Shown here: positions 12,585 through 22,012 of the stretch, piece by piece | Layout: the number at the start of each line of letters is the position of its first letter | Numbering within the stretch: position 1 is the stretch's first letter | Assembly: GCA_032622095.1 (NCBI GenBank) | Contig: CP136069.1 | Span: 125,817,450 to 125,881,449 of the forward strand | Direction of reading: 5' to 3' | Source: Siphonodentalium dalli | Lineage: Eukaryota; Mollusca; Scaphopoda; Gadilida; Siphonodentaliidae | Length of the DNA stretch: 64,000 bases | Notes under the pieces: generated by a model | Told to the model about the DNA's origin: nothing | Databases searched by the model: none | Seen by the model: only the letters and a program-made list of their open reading frames with translations | Position numbers and translations under genes: made by a program

Positions 12585-13790
12585 TACTCCAGGAGATATT
12601 GGCCTTTGTACCACCAGGACTCAACTTCACCACACTTATTTTCTTCCTTAGTGTCACCTCTAATTGTATTCGGTTGTTACGCTTATTGAGAATGCAATTC
12701 GAAATGCCACATCGGGATTATTCATTGTGAGTGTTCATTATCCCAATATGCTACTAGCGGCATCCGAAGACGTTTTAAATAGGTACCGATAGATGATTTA
12801 TGCACGGTTTCGTCTATACATATTGACATTATAACAAGAGTGTAAATTATAATGCGAAAATATCGACGACTTTTTAATTTCTGGCCACCAATTTGGCCAG
12901 CATCTTGGCGTGAGTGTCAATCGCGCAACTAAAAAAAAGTTCTTCTTATCAATGTTCCCTATACCAACATGTAAATATGGGTGGAATTCGCGGAGTAATT
13001 AGGCTCATTGTAAGACAGTAAAGGAATATCAACGTGTTTTCAAGTTTCGGTCACCACTTTTAGCCACCACCTTAAATTGTAATTGGGAAGTTGTTTCTGG
13101 GATTGGATATAAGCTAAAGGTACTCAATCCGATCAGACGCTCGCAAATTACTATTTCCTTGGCTTCAGGGGTAAAAAATATTTGATTCGAGTCGAAGAAC
13201 CCACCCATCACAGCTCAGAGTGATCAGATATCGATGTTTGAAATCTATTATTCTAATTGTATGTGGCCCAATAGACACACAACGAGAATAATTTCATGGA
13301 CCAAATTGCGGGAAAAGATGGATAACTCTAAAATCAAGTGGCTTTTTGTGTCAGATATTTGAAAAACCGGCAAAATTGCTGATAACTGAAGCGGCATTTA
13401 AAAAAATGTTGTTGTTGTTGGAATGTGATGATATGGGGACCCTCTGATCGGATTGAGTACCTTTAATTACTTCGCCTCAGTATTCCAAACTCAATTGTAA
13501 GTATCGATGGAGTTTTCATGACAATAACGTCCACTGATGAGAATATGAGATATTTTCGGTGATTTAAAAAAATTATTTCTGCCATTTTTGGTGCCATTAT
13601 GGATTTGGGGGGGGGGGACTTTTTGTTGGACTTGTGTTGAAGTCAGTACTACCAACTCACAATAGTAAGCCTGGATGGAGTTGTCGTGACAATAACGCTC
13701 ACTGATGTGAAAATCAGCGATGTTAGGTGATTTTTCAATTTCAGGTTGTCCTTTTGGCCTGGATTTGGGTGAATTTTCCTTAAAGGCACG
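12585..13790. mobile_element. Internally deleted copy of the 4.9-kb palindromic element family
   Basis: The left end TACTCCAGGAGATATTGG matches the terminus of the element at 40309. After roughly 100 bp it jumps to sequence matching that element's right arm (AAATGCCACATCGGGAT, then CGTGTTTTCAAGTTTCGGTC, then TGACAATAACGCTCACTGAT). Divergence is high. No right terminus is visible. It is interrupted by a smaller element at 13116-13464. Confidence 0.65.
13116..13464. mobile_element. Small inverted-repeat element (MITE)
   Basis: The termini AAAGGTACTCAATCCGATCA at 13116 and its inverse TGATCGGATTGAGTACCTTT ending at 13464 are nearly perfect inverted repeats. The element sits inside the degenerate palindromic element, whose sequence continues on both sides. 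Relatives occur at 15483-16006 and, degraded, at about 62915-63290. Confidence 0.75.
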
Positions 13791-14148
13791 TGAGGCCTTA
13801 GTTGTCGAAAATATTCATATTTGTTCTAATCACCGTAAACAGAAAAACATTAAAACGCATACAGTTTCGTTCATATATACCATGACCATCACGTAAACAG
13901 CATGTTATCATAAAGACCTACTATATTTTACCTAAGCAAGAGCCTGATTGTGTTACAGAAGACAGCACAATGCTACTGGCTAATCACACACAAATGACAT
14001 AAACGCTCTTTATTAGTTCCATATCAGGAATTCACCAACAAAGAACGCTCTTTATGTTTACTATCATAATATAAACAAACACCAGAAAAGTAACTTTTTA
14101 TGCTTGTGTTTACATACCAATGGTCAAACATTTGACAATAAAATACTA

Positions 14149-14568
14149 GATGTACCCAAATGTTTTATTGTTGCTCAAACGTGATTCGGAATCGGGGACG
14201 AGGAATGAAGAAGAATCGGTGTCTGTATTAATATAAACTGATATTGATTTATTTCATTAAACTTACGCCATTAAATACGCCAGAGTCTCATCTATCTAGG
14301 GACTCTTTCGCGGACAAACAACGCATATATAGTTACGTGAAACGTCGTCGCATGCCTTATAGAAGCCGCTGTTAGTTTCACGTCCAATTTATTGATTTAA
14401 GTATGTTTTCTTGAGGTTTTGGATCAAATAATAAATAGTATGTATAATAATGATAAACAATGGCCATTGCATAACAGGAAGTAGTGCCAGATGTACCAAA
14501 ATGTATTATTGTTGCTCAAACGTGATTCGGAATCGGGGGACGAGGAATGAAGAAGAATCGGTGTCTGT
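14149..14568 (+). repeat. Direct repeat pair of about 80 bp
   Basis: GATGTACC...GTCTGT at 14149-14226 recurs at 14490-14568 with few differences. Both copies contain ATTCGGAATCGGGG and GAATGAAGAAGAATCGGTGT. Between them, 14313-14425 resembles 26879-26995, which lies just beyond the Ngaro-like element. The rest of 13791-14579 shows no gene. Confidence 0.65.
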
Positions 14569-14619
14569 GATATCAATATTACGGAAGCACAGTAGCGCCA
14601 CAAATAAAATAATAATTAC

Positions 14620-14697
14620 GGCGTTTAAACGCCCTATTACGGCGTTTAAACGCCCTAAAACGCGTTTAAACGCCCTAATTACGGCGTTTAAACGCGA
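14620..14697. repeat. Left iteron array, GGCGTTTAAACGCC
   Basis: Four copies of the 14-bp palindrome, one imperfect (ACGCGTTTAAACGCC), lie directly inside the left terminus of the foldback element. Each is a perfect or near-perfect dyad, the form expected of a binding site for a dimeric protein. Confidence 0.85.
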
Positions 14698-15031
14698 CAT
14701 ATATGGAATGACTAGTGAAACTTCGGACTGAACCTTCGGACTACTGAACCCTACCCGATCAATGTCTGAACAGAATGAGGTCCCCTAGCAAATGGTGAAT
14801 TTGGTGATGCTATGCGGGGTAATATCTCTAAATTCACCCTCTGGGGACCTCATTCTGCAAATGTCAGGCACCTTATTTCCGGGCTTGATACCACCACTGG
14901 TATATGCGTTGGTTTGGGTGCAATGTGTCTAACAGTGAAACATGTGGTCCCCTGCTATAAGCATATGCCCTTTGCTATGTGCATATTCGACTACATGGGG
15001 GTGTTTTGAGTGCATTCTAGTTCATTTTGGA

Positions 15032-15175
15032 TTTTCGGAGAATCGGGCCTTCGGAGAATCGGACCTTCGGAGTTATGGGCTTTCGGAGAATCGGGCTTTC
15101 GGAGAATCGGGCCTTCGGAATTATGGGGTTTCGGAGAATCGGGCCTTCGGAGTTATGGGCTTTCCAGGGCTGGCA
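15032..15175. repeat. 16-bp minisatellite TTCGGAGAATCGGGCC
   Basis: There are about eight 16-bp units, alternating TTCGGAGAATCGGGCC and TTCGGAGTTATGGGCT. An inverted array of the same units lies at 17550-17690 in the opposite arm. The period is not a multiple of three and the unit has no stop, so the same repeating peptide is open in all three frames. This explains the apparent ORFs here. Confidence 0.85.
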
Positions 15176-15482
15176 TTCTCAGAAATCCGGGCGGGCTAAG
15201 ACCAGCCCTCCTCAATCAGCCTAGGTGGGCTATAGCCCTTCTCAGTGATGATGTCATAGCATGGACATTTTAGCCAACTACAGCGAAATCACATTCACGA
15301 TAATGGAAATAGTCATTATCTGAACTAAACTGCGTTAATAAATTTTACAAAGGCAGCCATTCCAAAATGTACCTCACCCCATATACTTTACCCACCCGAA
15401 TAAAGGCCATCGGTTATAGGGTGATAGAGCCAGAAACATTAATCGTGAGTCACTACTCATATAATGCAGTGGTCTTGTTATT

Positions 15483-16006
15483 GTGTTTGATGCACCAACT
15501 AATGGCTAAAATGTAGACAGTCATTTAATCTTATTAATGGTTCTCAATCTGATTAAGCACCCCTAAATTACTATTTCTTTGACTTCGGGTGTAAAAAATA
15601 ATTGATTCGAGTCGACGAACCTACCCATCAACGCTCAGAGTGATCAGATATCAACTTTCGAAGTTGTTTTACATCTATTGTTTGTGGCACAGAACACGCC
15701 GTCAACAGGATGTTCTCAGTCAAAATTGCGTTAGTATTACCATTTATTTTTAGTTATCCACCTTCGTCCGTTTGAATAAGTGTTTCTGTGGCAATTATCA
15801 GTACACATCTCGAGAAAATTACAAACTTCAAAAATCAATATCTCATCACTCTGAGCTTTGATGGATGGGTTCCTCGACTCGAATCAAATATGTTTTACCC
15901 CTGAAGCCAAAGAAATAGTAATTTAGGGGTGCTTAATCGGATTGAGTACCATTAATAAGATTAAACGACTGTCTACATTTTAGCCATTAGTTGGTGCATC
16001 AAACAC
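15483..16006. mobile_element. Nested inverted-repeat element (MITE)
   Basis: GTGTTTGATGCACCAACTAA at 15483 is mirrored by TTAGTTGGTGCATCAAACAC ending at 16006. The arms extend about 180 bp and include CTCAATCTGATTAAGCACCC and its inverse. It is related to the element at 13116-13464. Confidence 0.75.
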
Positions 16007-16024
16007 AACAAGCCGCCGGAGACG

Positions 16025-17232
16025 GCGGTATCCCCCGCCGAAATGTGCAGTTGGGGAAGTGCATTCTCAATAAAGTTTACGTTCTCAGTACGTGGTAAAT
16101 AAGAGGTGGGATTTTGTCAAAAAGGCTCGCGAACTCATTTTAGGTACTAGTCATGGGAACAAATATACCAAAACTCTTTTAAATCCGTTGATATAAATTT
16201 TGAGCAAAATTAAAAAAAAAAATATATTTGATAAAATATACCTCAATATCTCCATAACCATGCATAAATATTCTTAGAATGACATTTTACTTCTTGACAT
16301 CCCATATCACATGGTGGTCTGTGTACAGAACTGGAAAAGCATGTGTGTCCATTTTAATATTAGAGAGAAGTAGGTCGAGTATTCCTTCAAGTATATGTGT
16401 CGGCTGCACAACAGATTGATGTATTTTGAAGATGTTTTCAAGTTGAGACACATATTTCTCCTGATGGATGTTGAAATTGAAATCACCAGTGCAGATTATT
16501 GTAACAAATTTTAAAAAGTCCAATAACTCTGCTTAAAATAACCGGCCGGACCTGGTTTGCGAACTCATTCTAGATACAGGTCATGTGAACTCATTTACCG
16601 AATATCTCTGAAATCCATTGAGATTTGTGGAAATGAGCCCTGTGACGTCGTCCATTTGCACACACACAAATAAACAATGTCCAATAACTCTGCTTAAATT
16701 ATCCTGCCGGACCTGGTTTTCGAACTCGTTCTAGATACTGATCATGTGAACACAAATAACAAAAATCTTTGAAATCCGTTGACATTTGTGGAAATGAGCC
16801 CTGTGACGTTGTCTATATGCTATTTGGTAAATAATAAACAAAGTCCAATAACTCCGGTAAAAATAACCGGCCGGACCTGGCATGCGAACTCATTCTAGAT
16901 AATGGTCAGGTGAACTCATATACCAAATATCTTTGAAATCCATAGAGATTTGTGGAAATGAGCCCTGTGACGTCGTCTATATGCTATTTGGTAAATTCAA
17001 CAAAAATAATAAACAAAGTCCAATAACTCTGGTAAAAATATCCTGCCGGACCTGGCTTGAGAACGCATTCTAGGTAACGGTCAGGTGAACTCATATACCA
17101 AATATCTTTGAAATCCGTAGACATTTGTTCAAGTTCTGACTCGATCAAATTCGGGACAGACGGACGGACGGACGGACAGACGGACGGACGGAACCCATTC
17201 CTATATCACCCGCAAATTTTCAATTTGGCGGG
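16025..17232. mobile_element. Element with TATCCCCCGCC ends, internal tandem repeats and GACG microsatellite
   Basis: TATCCCCCGCCGAAAT near 16030 faces ATTTGGCGGGGGATA near 17215-17229. In between are four units of about 161-176 bp starting at 16518, 16679, 16843 and 17019. Each has GTCCAATAACTC, CCGGACCTGG and AATGAGCCCTGTGACG. A GGACGGACGGAC microsatellite follows at 17158-17191. I see no coding frame of its own. Confidence 0.6.
16280..16530 (-). pseudogene. LINE endonuclease fragment
   Basis: The minus-strand frame reads TGDFNFNIHQ, then FKIHQSVVQPTH, LDLLLSN and YTDHHVIWDV. These match the GDFN, QxVxxPTH, LDL and SDH blocks at the C-terminal half of APE-type LINE endonucleases. It is only about 80 residues long, with no RT nearby. 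It is a decayed scrap inside the element with TATCCCCCGCC ends. Confidence 0.7.
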
Positions 17233-18029
17233 GGATAATAACAAGAGCACTGCATTGTATGAGTAGTGACTCACGATTAATGTTTCTGACTCTATCACGC
17301 TATAACCGATGGCCTTTATTCGGGTAGGTAAAGTCTATGGGGTGAGGTACATTTTGGAATGGCCCCCTTTGTAAAATGTATTAACGCAGTTTAGTTCAGA
17401 TAATGACTATTTCCATTGTCGTGAATGTGATTTCGCTGTAGTTGGCTAAAATGTCCATGCTATGACATCATTCACTGAGGAGGGCTATAGCCCACCTAGG
17501 CTGATTGAGGAGGGCTGGTCTTAGCCCGCCCGGATTTCTGAGAATGCCAGCCCTGGAAAGCCCATAACTCCGAAGGCCCGATTCTCCGAAACCCCATAAT
17601 TCCGAAGGCCCGATTCTCCGAAAGCCCGATTCTCCGAAAGCCCATAACTCCGAAGGCCCGATTCTCCGAAGGCCCGATTCTCCGAAAATCCAAAATGAAC
17701 TAGTATGCACTCAAAACACCCCCATGTAGTCGAATATGCACATAGCGAAGGGTATATGCTTATAGCAGGGGACCACATGTTTCACGGTTTGCACCCAAAC
17801 CAACGCATATACCAGTGGTGGTATCAAGCCCGGAAATAAGGTGCCTGACATTTGCAGAATGAGGTCCCCAGAGGGTGAATTTAGAGATATTACCCCGCAT
17901 AGCGGCTAGCATCACCAAATTCACCCTTTGCTAGGGGACCTCATTCTGTTCAGACATTGATCAGGTAGGGTTCAGTAGTCCAAAGGTTCAGTCCGAAGGT
18001 TCACTAGTCATTCCATATATGTCGCATTA

Positions 18030-18219
18030 GGGCGTTTAAACGCCGTAATTAGGGCGTTTAAACGCCGCATTAGGGCGTTTAAACGCCGTAATTAGGGCGT
18101 TTAAACGCCGTAATAGGGCGTTTAAACGCCGTAATAGGGCGTTTAAACGCCGTAATTAGGGCGTTTAAACGCCGTAATTAGGGCGTTTAAACGCCGTATT
18201 AGGGCGTTTAAACGCCGTA
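18030..18219. repeat. Right iteron array, GGCGTTTAAACGCC
   Basis: Nine regularly spaced copies of the palindrome, joined by GTAATTA, GTAATA or GTATTA linkers, lie just inside the right terminus. The palindrome core is almost invariant while the linkers vary in length. This suggests the core is the selected or homogenised part. Confidence 0.9.
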
Positions 18220-18324
18220 ATTATTATTTTATTTGTGGCGCTACTGTGCTTCCGTACAATATAGTTTTAAAATTTGTTTAATTAAATTTGCGCCACTAAT
18301 TACACCAAATAGTCTTATACATAT

Positions 18325-18466
18325 AATATACGCATAGTGTTTCTGAATAACAAATTTAATCCACGAGTGGGATTGGCGATTTACACCACGAGCTTCAGCG
18401 AGTGGTGTAAATCGCCAATCCCACGAGTGGATTACATTTGTTATTCAGAAACATTATGCGTATATT
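18325..18466. mobile_element. Hairpin MITE of about 140 bp
   Basis: Arms of roughly 60 bp begin AATATACGCATAGTGTTTCT and end AACATTATGCGTATATT, around a loop near GAGCTTCAGCGAG. The inner arms GGGATTGGCGATTTACACCA pair almost perfectly. It lies between the foldback element and the Ngaro-like retrotransposon. The remaining 18467-18663 holds nothing recognisable. Confidence 0.75.
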
Positions 18467-18665
18467 TTGTTTATGCCGCGATCTTTACAATGCGATGGAT
18501 AAACACTTTTCCGTTCAAATTGTATGGAGAAAGTTTAATCCACTCTGCGAAGTTTAATCAACAGTAGGCACGTTTAATCAACAGGTGTTGATTAAATGTA
18601 AAATTTAAACCGATGGCTTTATTTATATAGTAAAATAGGCGACCGTGGTATAAAGTTATATATAA

Positions 18666-18998
18666 GATATTTACAAAGTAAAACTATTTATGTCAGGACG
18701 AACCAGTATCAATTCATTCTGTTGCAGGCCACACCGGGCCGTTCTTTCCGCTAGGGGTCGACAGAATGTAAACATCACATGGTATAAAAGACACAACGAA
18801 GTACCGTGTGCATAGTAAGTGAGGTGTGCATATTTAACCAATCACAGGGCGCGTTGCTTAACAGTGTTGGCTGTTAACCAATCGTATCACGCGTTAGAAA
18901 GCGCAGTTCGTAACTTAGCGTCAGGACGCTAATTATTATTCATCACTTCCAGGAATACACAATACGGACAAAACAACAATCCAAAATAAATAATTTTC
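18666..18998 (+). repeat. Ngaro-like element split repeat A1 (333 bp)
   Basis: It starts GATATTTACAAAGTAAAACT and ends AAATAAATAATTTTC. It is repeated at 25831-26163 with identical length and almost no differences (for example GGGCCGTT versus GGGTCGTT). It holds TATAAAAG at about 18783 and CCAAT-type motifs (AACCAATCACAG), and so probably carries the promoter. Confidence 0.9.
18782..18790 (+). promoter_or_regulatory. Candidate TATA box of the Ngaro-like element
   Basis: GGTATAAAAGAC lies inside the A1 repeat, about 320 bp upstream of a good splice donor and 460 bp before the hydrolase ATG. The copy in A2 would be near the 3' end. Position and sequence are suggestive only. Confidence 0.35.
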
Positions 18999-19248
18999 TT
19001 TTTCCATTTATATATTCTTTCCGGCTAACTTAGTATCTTTCTGCGAAGATCTTCACCAGGACAACTGAATAATATTTAACATCCACCGACCGTCATTTTA
19101 TAAAGGTGAGTTTACCTACAGTTTCTGACTGTTTATAACTTAATATAAGAGTTTCGATTTGTGGTGTCTTGGAATTCGCGGAGAACTTTTGTCTCAGACT
19201 GTTTTCAAATTCAGTTTGCGTTCGTTTTTGTTTTCATTTCTGTTGAGA

Positions 19249-19921
19249 ATGCCGGTCAAAGTCTTGATTTTTGGGTCGAGTCATGTTTCACATTTTGTGA
19301 GGGATTTATTCGATGGGGATCGAGCGGCATCGCATCCAATTAAGCGGGATTGTCGTTTGCCTTTGCAGTTAGACAGTTCTAGCGTGGTGGTGAAATGTTT
19401 TGGAGTATCAGGTTTTCGAATCAGCGACATCACGGAGGGAATTCGGGGGCGTATTCGAGGTTTTAAACCGGATGTCCTCCTTGTTATGTGTGGAGGAAAT
19501 GATCTTTCTGATCAGTCACCTGATCATGTGTTTCAATGTCTGCTTGGTCTGGTTTTACACTTCGAGGAAAAATTTCGGCTCAAATTTGGTCCGCATCTTC
19601 GTGTTTGAGGTTCTTGAGCGCCTCCAGGTACGTCTGCCCGGTCCCGACAGGATCAATACGAAAGACCCGGGAGCTGTGGCAGCTTTTAATGCCAAAGTCA
19701 TGGAACTTAATATTGCTCTCAGGAACCGCTTGAGTCGGAATTCTCGGTTGGCTTTTTATTGGCCATTGCGTCGCCTTGCTACCATGGCCAAAGACCTCTT
19801 GGAGGATGATGTTCACCTAAATGCAGCAGGCAACCAGCGTTTGCGTCGCAATGTCAAACAAGCCATTGTTCACGCACTTCGGGAATTTGAGTTGGCCCCA
19901 GGGGGCAATACTGGTAAGTGA
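19249..19921 (+). pseudogene. SGNH/GDSL-type hydrolase ORF of the Ngaro-like element (one frameshift)
   Basis: The frame starts at ATG 19249. All three hydrolase blocks are visible: FGSSHVSHF (block I, nucleophilic Ser), CGGNDLSD (block III, Gly/Asn), and DDVHLNAAG (block V, Asp-His). The first part is open to 19608. The second continues in the next frame (VFEVLERLQVRLPGPDR) to a stop at 19919-19921, so a single indel near 19585-19605 splits an otherwise complete protein of about 220 residues. The ATG follows a strong pyrimidine-tract splice acceptor by one base. The natural substrate of such retroelement hydrolases is not established as far as I know. Confidence 0.85.
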
Positions 19922-20821
19922 ATGTTCACTCACAGGATGTTTTTTTGTTTTCCCCCACAATTTCATATCTGGGGTGCAGTCTCTCTATGTGTCCGGTTGG
20001 AAGAATTATGGTGGTTAAGTTGCTCGTTCATCAACCTGCAGTGGTGTGGTGTTTCTATATGTTGACAAGCCTTAAGGGTTCACTGTGTTTCAAGGCTCTT
20101 TGCTAGCATTAATTACCAATCTCATAGGCCTGTTTGCTAGTATTAATTACCAATATCATAGGCCTGTACCGAACACATCTCTCCTGCCGCTGATCTCTGC
20201 TTTGCAGGGTTATTTACTACATGTCTTGTTATCTGTCAGTGTGCTTGTGGGAGTTATTTATCATTGCTGTGTTCTGGTGTTCCATGCCTCTATTATGCCT
20301 GGGTCAAATTTCATGATCAGTGTTTCTCTAACTTGTAAACACCTCTCCTCTAGCACCACTTATCTCTGCTCTGCAGGGTTATTCATGGGGTGATATATCT
20401 CAGTGCACTTTTAAATTATATGTATCAGTTTTCACTGTTATGAGTAGTGTCACTGATCTCTGCAGTGCAGGGTTATCACTGAACTGTTATCTTTCAGTGT
20501 GCTTTTGGGGTTATGATTGTTAATATTGAATTATTTGCCATTTATTTGCTATTCATTAGAAGACCATAATTCTTAATATTGTACTTATCCCTGCCATGCA
20601 GAGTTTGTTCGGATGATATGAATAATATCCATGCTATACAGGGTTCCAATGAACTATTATCTTTCAGTGTAATTTTTGGATTAATTTATATAAACACATC
20701 ATAAGTACACAAATTAATTTAAGCAGATACCGTAGGACGTAGAGTGTAATATTTCTTATCCACTCGGGGAGCGGTGGCTCATCAGAACTCTGTTACTCGC
20801 TTCATTGTTGTTTGCTTTCAG
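19922..20821 (+). other. Ngaro-like element inter-ORF region, possible intron
   Basis: There is no long frame. Repeated motifs TCTCTGC(T/A)..TGCAGGGTTAT and TTATCTTTCAGTGTG recur about every 60-130 bp between about 20190 and 20670, making a loose tandem. It ends in TTGTTTGCTTTCAG directly before the Gag ATG, an excellent 3' splice site. GTAAGT at 19914 is a matching donor. Confidence 0.5.
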
Positions 20822-22012
20822 ATGCCAAAAGCTACAGCGAAACGTGCCGATCGGGGCCCGCAATCCAGCATGACCACCCCTGCACGCAGAGGACGAGGCC
20901 GGCCTTCAACGAGGGGCAGACGGGGTCGCAGTGCTAATGCAGCTGACACAATCGAGGATGGCCTATCGCATATGACATATAATCAGAGTGACAATCAGGC
21001 AAACCATACAATGACCTTGAACTCACGCAGGCAAACTCAGACACACGATTTAGTGTGCATTCCAGACATTCTTTCGCCAGCCCAAACAAAACAGGTGATT
21101 GTGGAGCTGCAGCAGAAGTTGTTTCAGATGCAGTCGATGCCAACAGCTGTTGACTTTGGTGAGGACATTATGCCCTCTCTGATATCCGCGGGTAGCCAGG
21201 GTCCTATAATGGAAGACACATCCAATGCGGGCCCCTCTTCTTTGATATGCTTGCCGTCTTTGGCCAATGGGGCTGGCCCCTCAAAGGTGGTGAATTCCGC
21301 AATTCCATTGGCAGCCCATGTTACACCAGCATTGAAAAGAAAAGTATGGGCCGATGAATATGTGGAATTCTCCTCACTGCTTGACCATGGCAGTTCTCAG
21401 ACACAATATACCATTGATGTCAATCCGTCTGGGGAGGGCTCACCTCTAATTTGCGTTCCCAAACCGGTTCGCAAAATTAATGATATAGACCAGTGGCTCA
21501 CTGCATTTGAGATTTTTAAGGATATCTATCTCACAAAATATCCATCCACTTCTAAAGCTCTTAATCAATACCAGAGCTTCATTCGATCAATGGCCAGGGA
21601 CGGCGCCAATTGGGCTTGGTATGACAGGCAATTTCGGCTTTTCCGCCAGTCTGATGAGAATCTGACCTGGGATTCATTACATTCCATACTCTATACAAGA
21701 GCCAACAAACCTCGCCATATTCAGCCTCAGCAATCTCAGCGTGGCAACACTTTTCGACGCACCGCTCCAAATTCAACTGCTCCAAATTCAATGCCAACAC
21801 AACGACGTCGATTTCCTCACGGAACATGTTTTAAATTTCATGGGTCAGGGTCCTGCGATGGATGTGAATTCCCACATAAATGTCTGGTGTGCGACAAGGA
21901 CCATTCCTTGCAAAAATGCCCCAGAAAGAATGAGTGGTTTCGGGGGAGCTTTCGGAGGAACAGTTCCTTTCGGACCCGAGGTGCCCCGAAACCATTCGGC
22001 TCTCGACCGTGA
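20822..22012 (+). CDS. Gag-like protein of the Ngaro-like element
   Basis: The ORF is intact, 396 codons from ATG 20822, the first ATG in a frame that is open from 20774. The N-terminus is basic and Arg/Gly-rich (RRGRGRPSTRGRRGRS). The middle has a WLTAFEIF...YLTKYP helical segment, typical of DIRS/Ngaro capsid-like regions. The C-terminus carries a CCCH-like cluster (C-x8-C-x2-C-x3-H) followed by a CCHC-like knuckle (CLVCDKDH...C), presumably binding nucleic acid. It overlaps the RT frame by about 270 bases in a +1-shifted frame. How RT is expressed (shift, re-initiation or splicing) is not shown. The start immediately after a splice acceptor suggests a spliced mRNA. Confidence 0.85.
   Translation: MPKATAKRADRGPQSSMTTPARRGRGRPSTRGRRGRSANAADTIEDGLSHMTYNQSDNQANHTMTLNSRRQTQTHDLVCIPDILSPAQTKQVIVELQQKLFQMQSMPTAVDFGEDIMPSLISAGSQGPIMEDTSNAGPSSLICLPSLANGAGPSKVVNSAIPLAAHVTPALKRKVWADEYVEFSSLLDHGSSQTQYTIDVNPSGEGSPLICVPKPVRKINDIDQWLTAFEIFKDIYLTKYPSTSKALNQYQSFIRSMARDGANWAWYDRQFRLFRQSDENLTWDSLHSILYTRANKPRHIQPQQSQRGNTFRRTAPNSTAPNSMPTQRRRFPHGTCFKFHGSGSCDGCEFPHKCLVCDKDHSLQKCPRKNEWFRGSFRRNSSFRTRGAPKPFGSRP

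Larger units (their letters stand above)
14580..18256. mobile_element. Foldback DNA transposon with GGCGTTTAAACGCC iterons (copy type 1)
   Basis: The termini are inverted repeats beginning TACGGAAGCACAGTAGCGCC, flanked by an exact 6-bp direct repeat CAATAT (14574-14579 and 18257-18262). Directly inside each end lies an array of the palindrome GGCGTTTAAACGCC: about 4 units at 14620-14697 and 9 units at 18030-18219, spaced about 20-21 bp. The next 700-800 bp on both sides are also inverted copies (14700-15480 versus 17220-18029) and carry a 16-bp minisatellite. No transposase is visible. TAY ends with a 6-bp duplication match what I recall of the IS3EU superfamily; that assignment is inference. 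Confidence 0.8.

Noticed and set aside
15010-15273. Three overlapping ORFs encoding a repeating FGESGLRRIG peptide
   Set aside because: Product of a stop-free 16-bp minisatellite, present in all frames and in inverted copy.
19906-20830. Splicing of the hydrolase ORF directly into Gag as a fusion (19913|GT to AG|20822)
   Set aside because: The joined frame is out of register and meets a stop within about 40 codons. A fusion is unlikely, though the sites may serve other transcripts.
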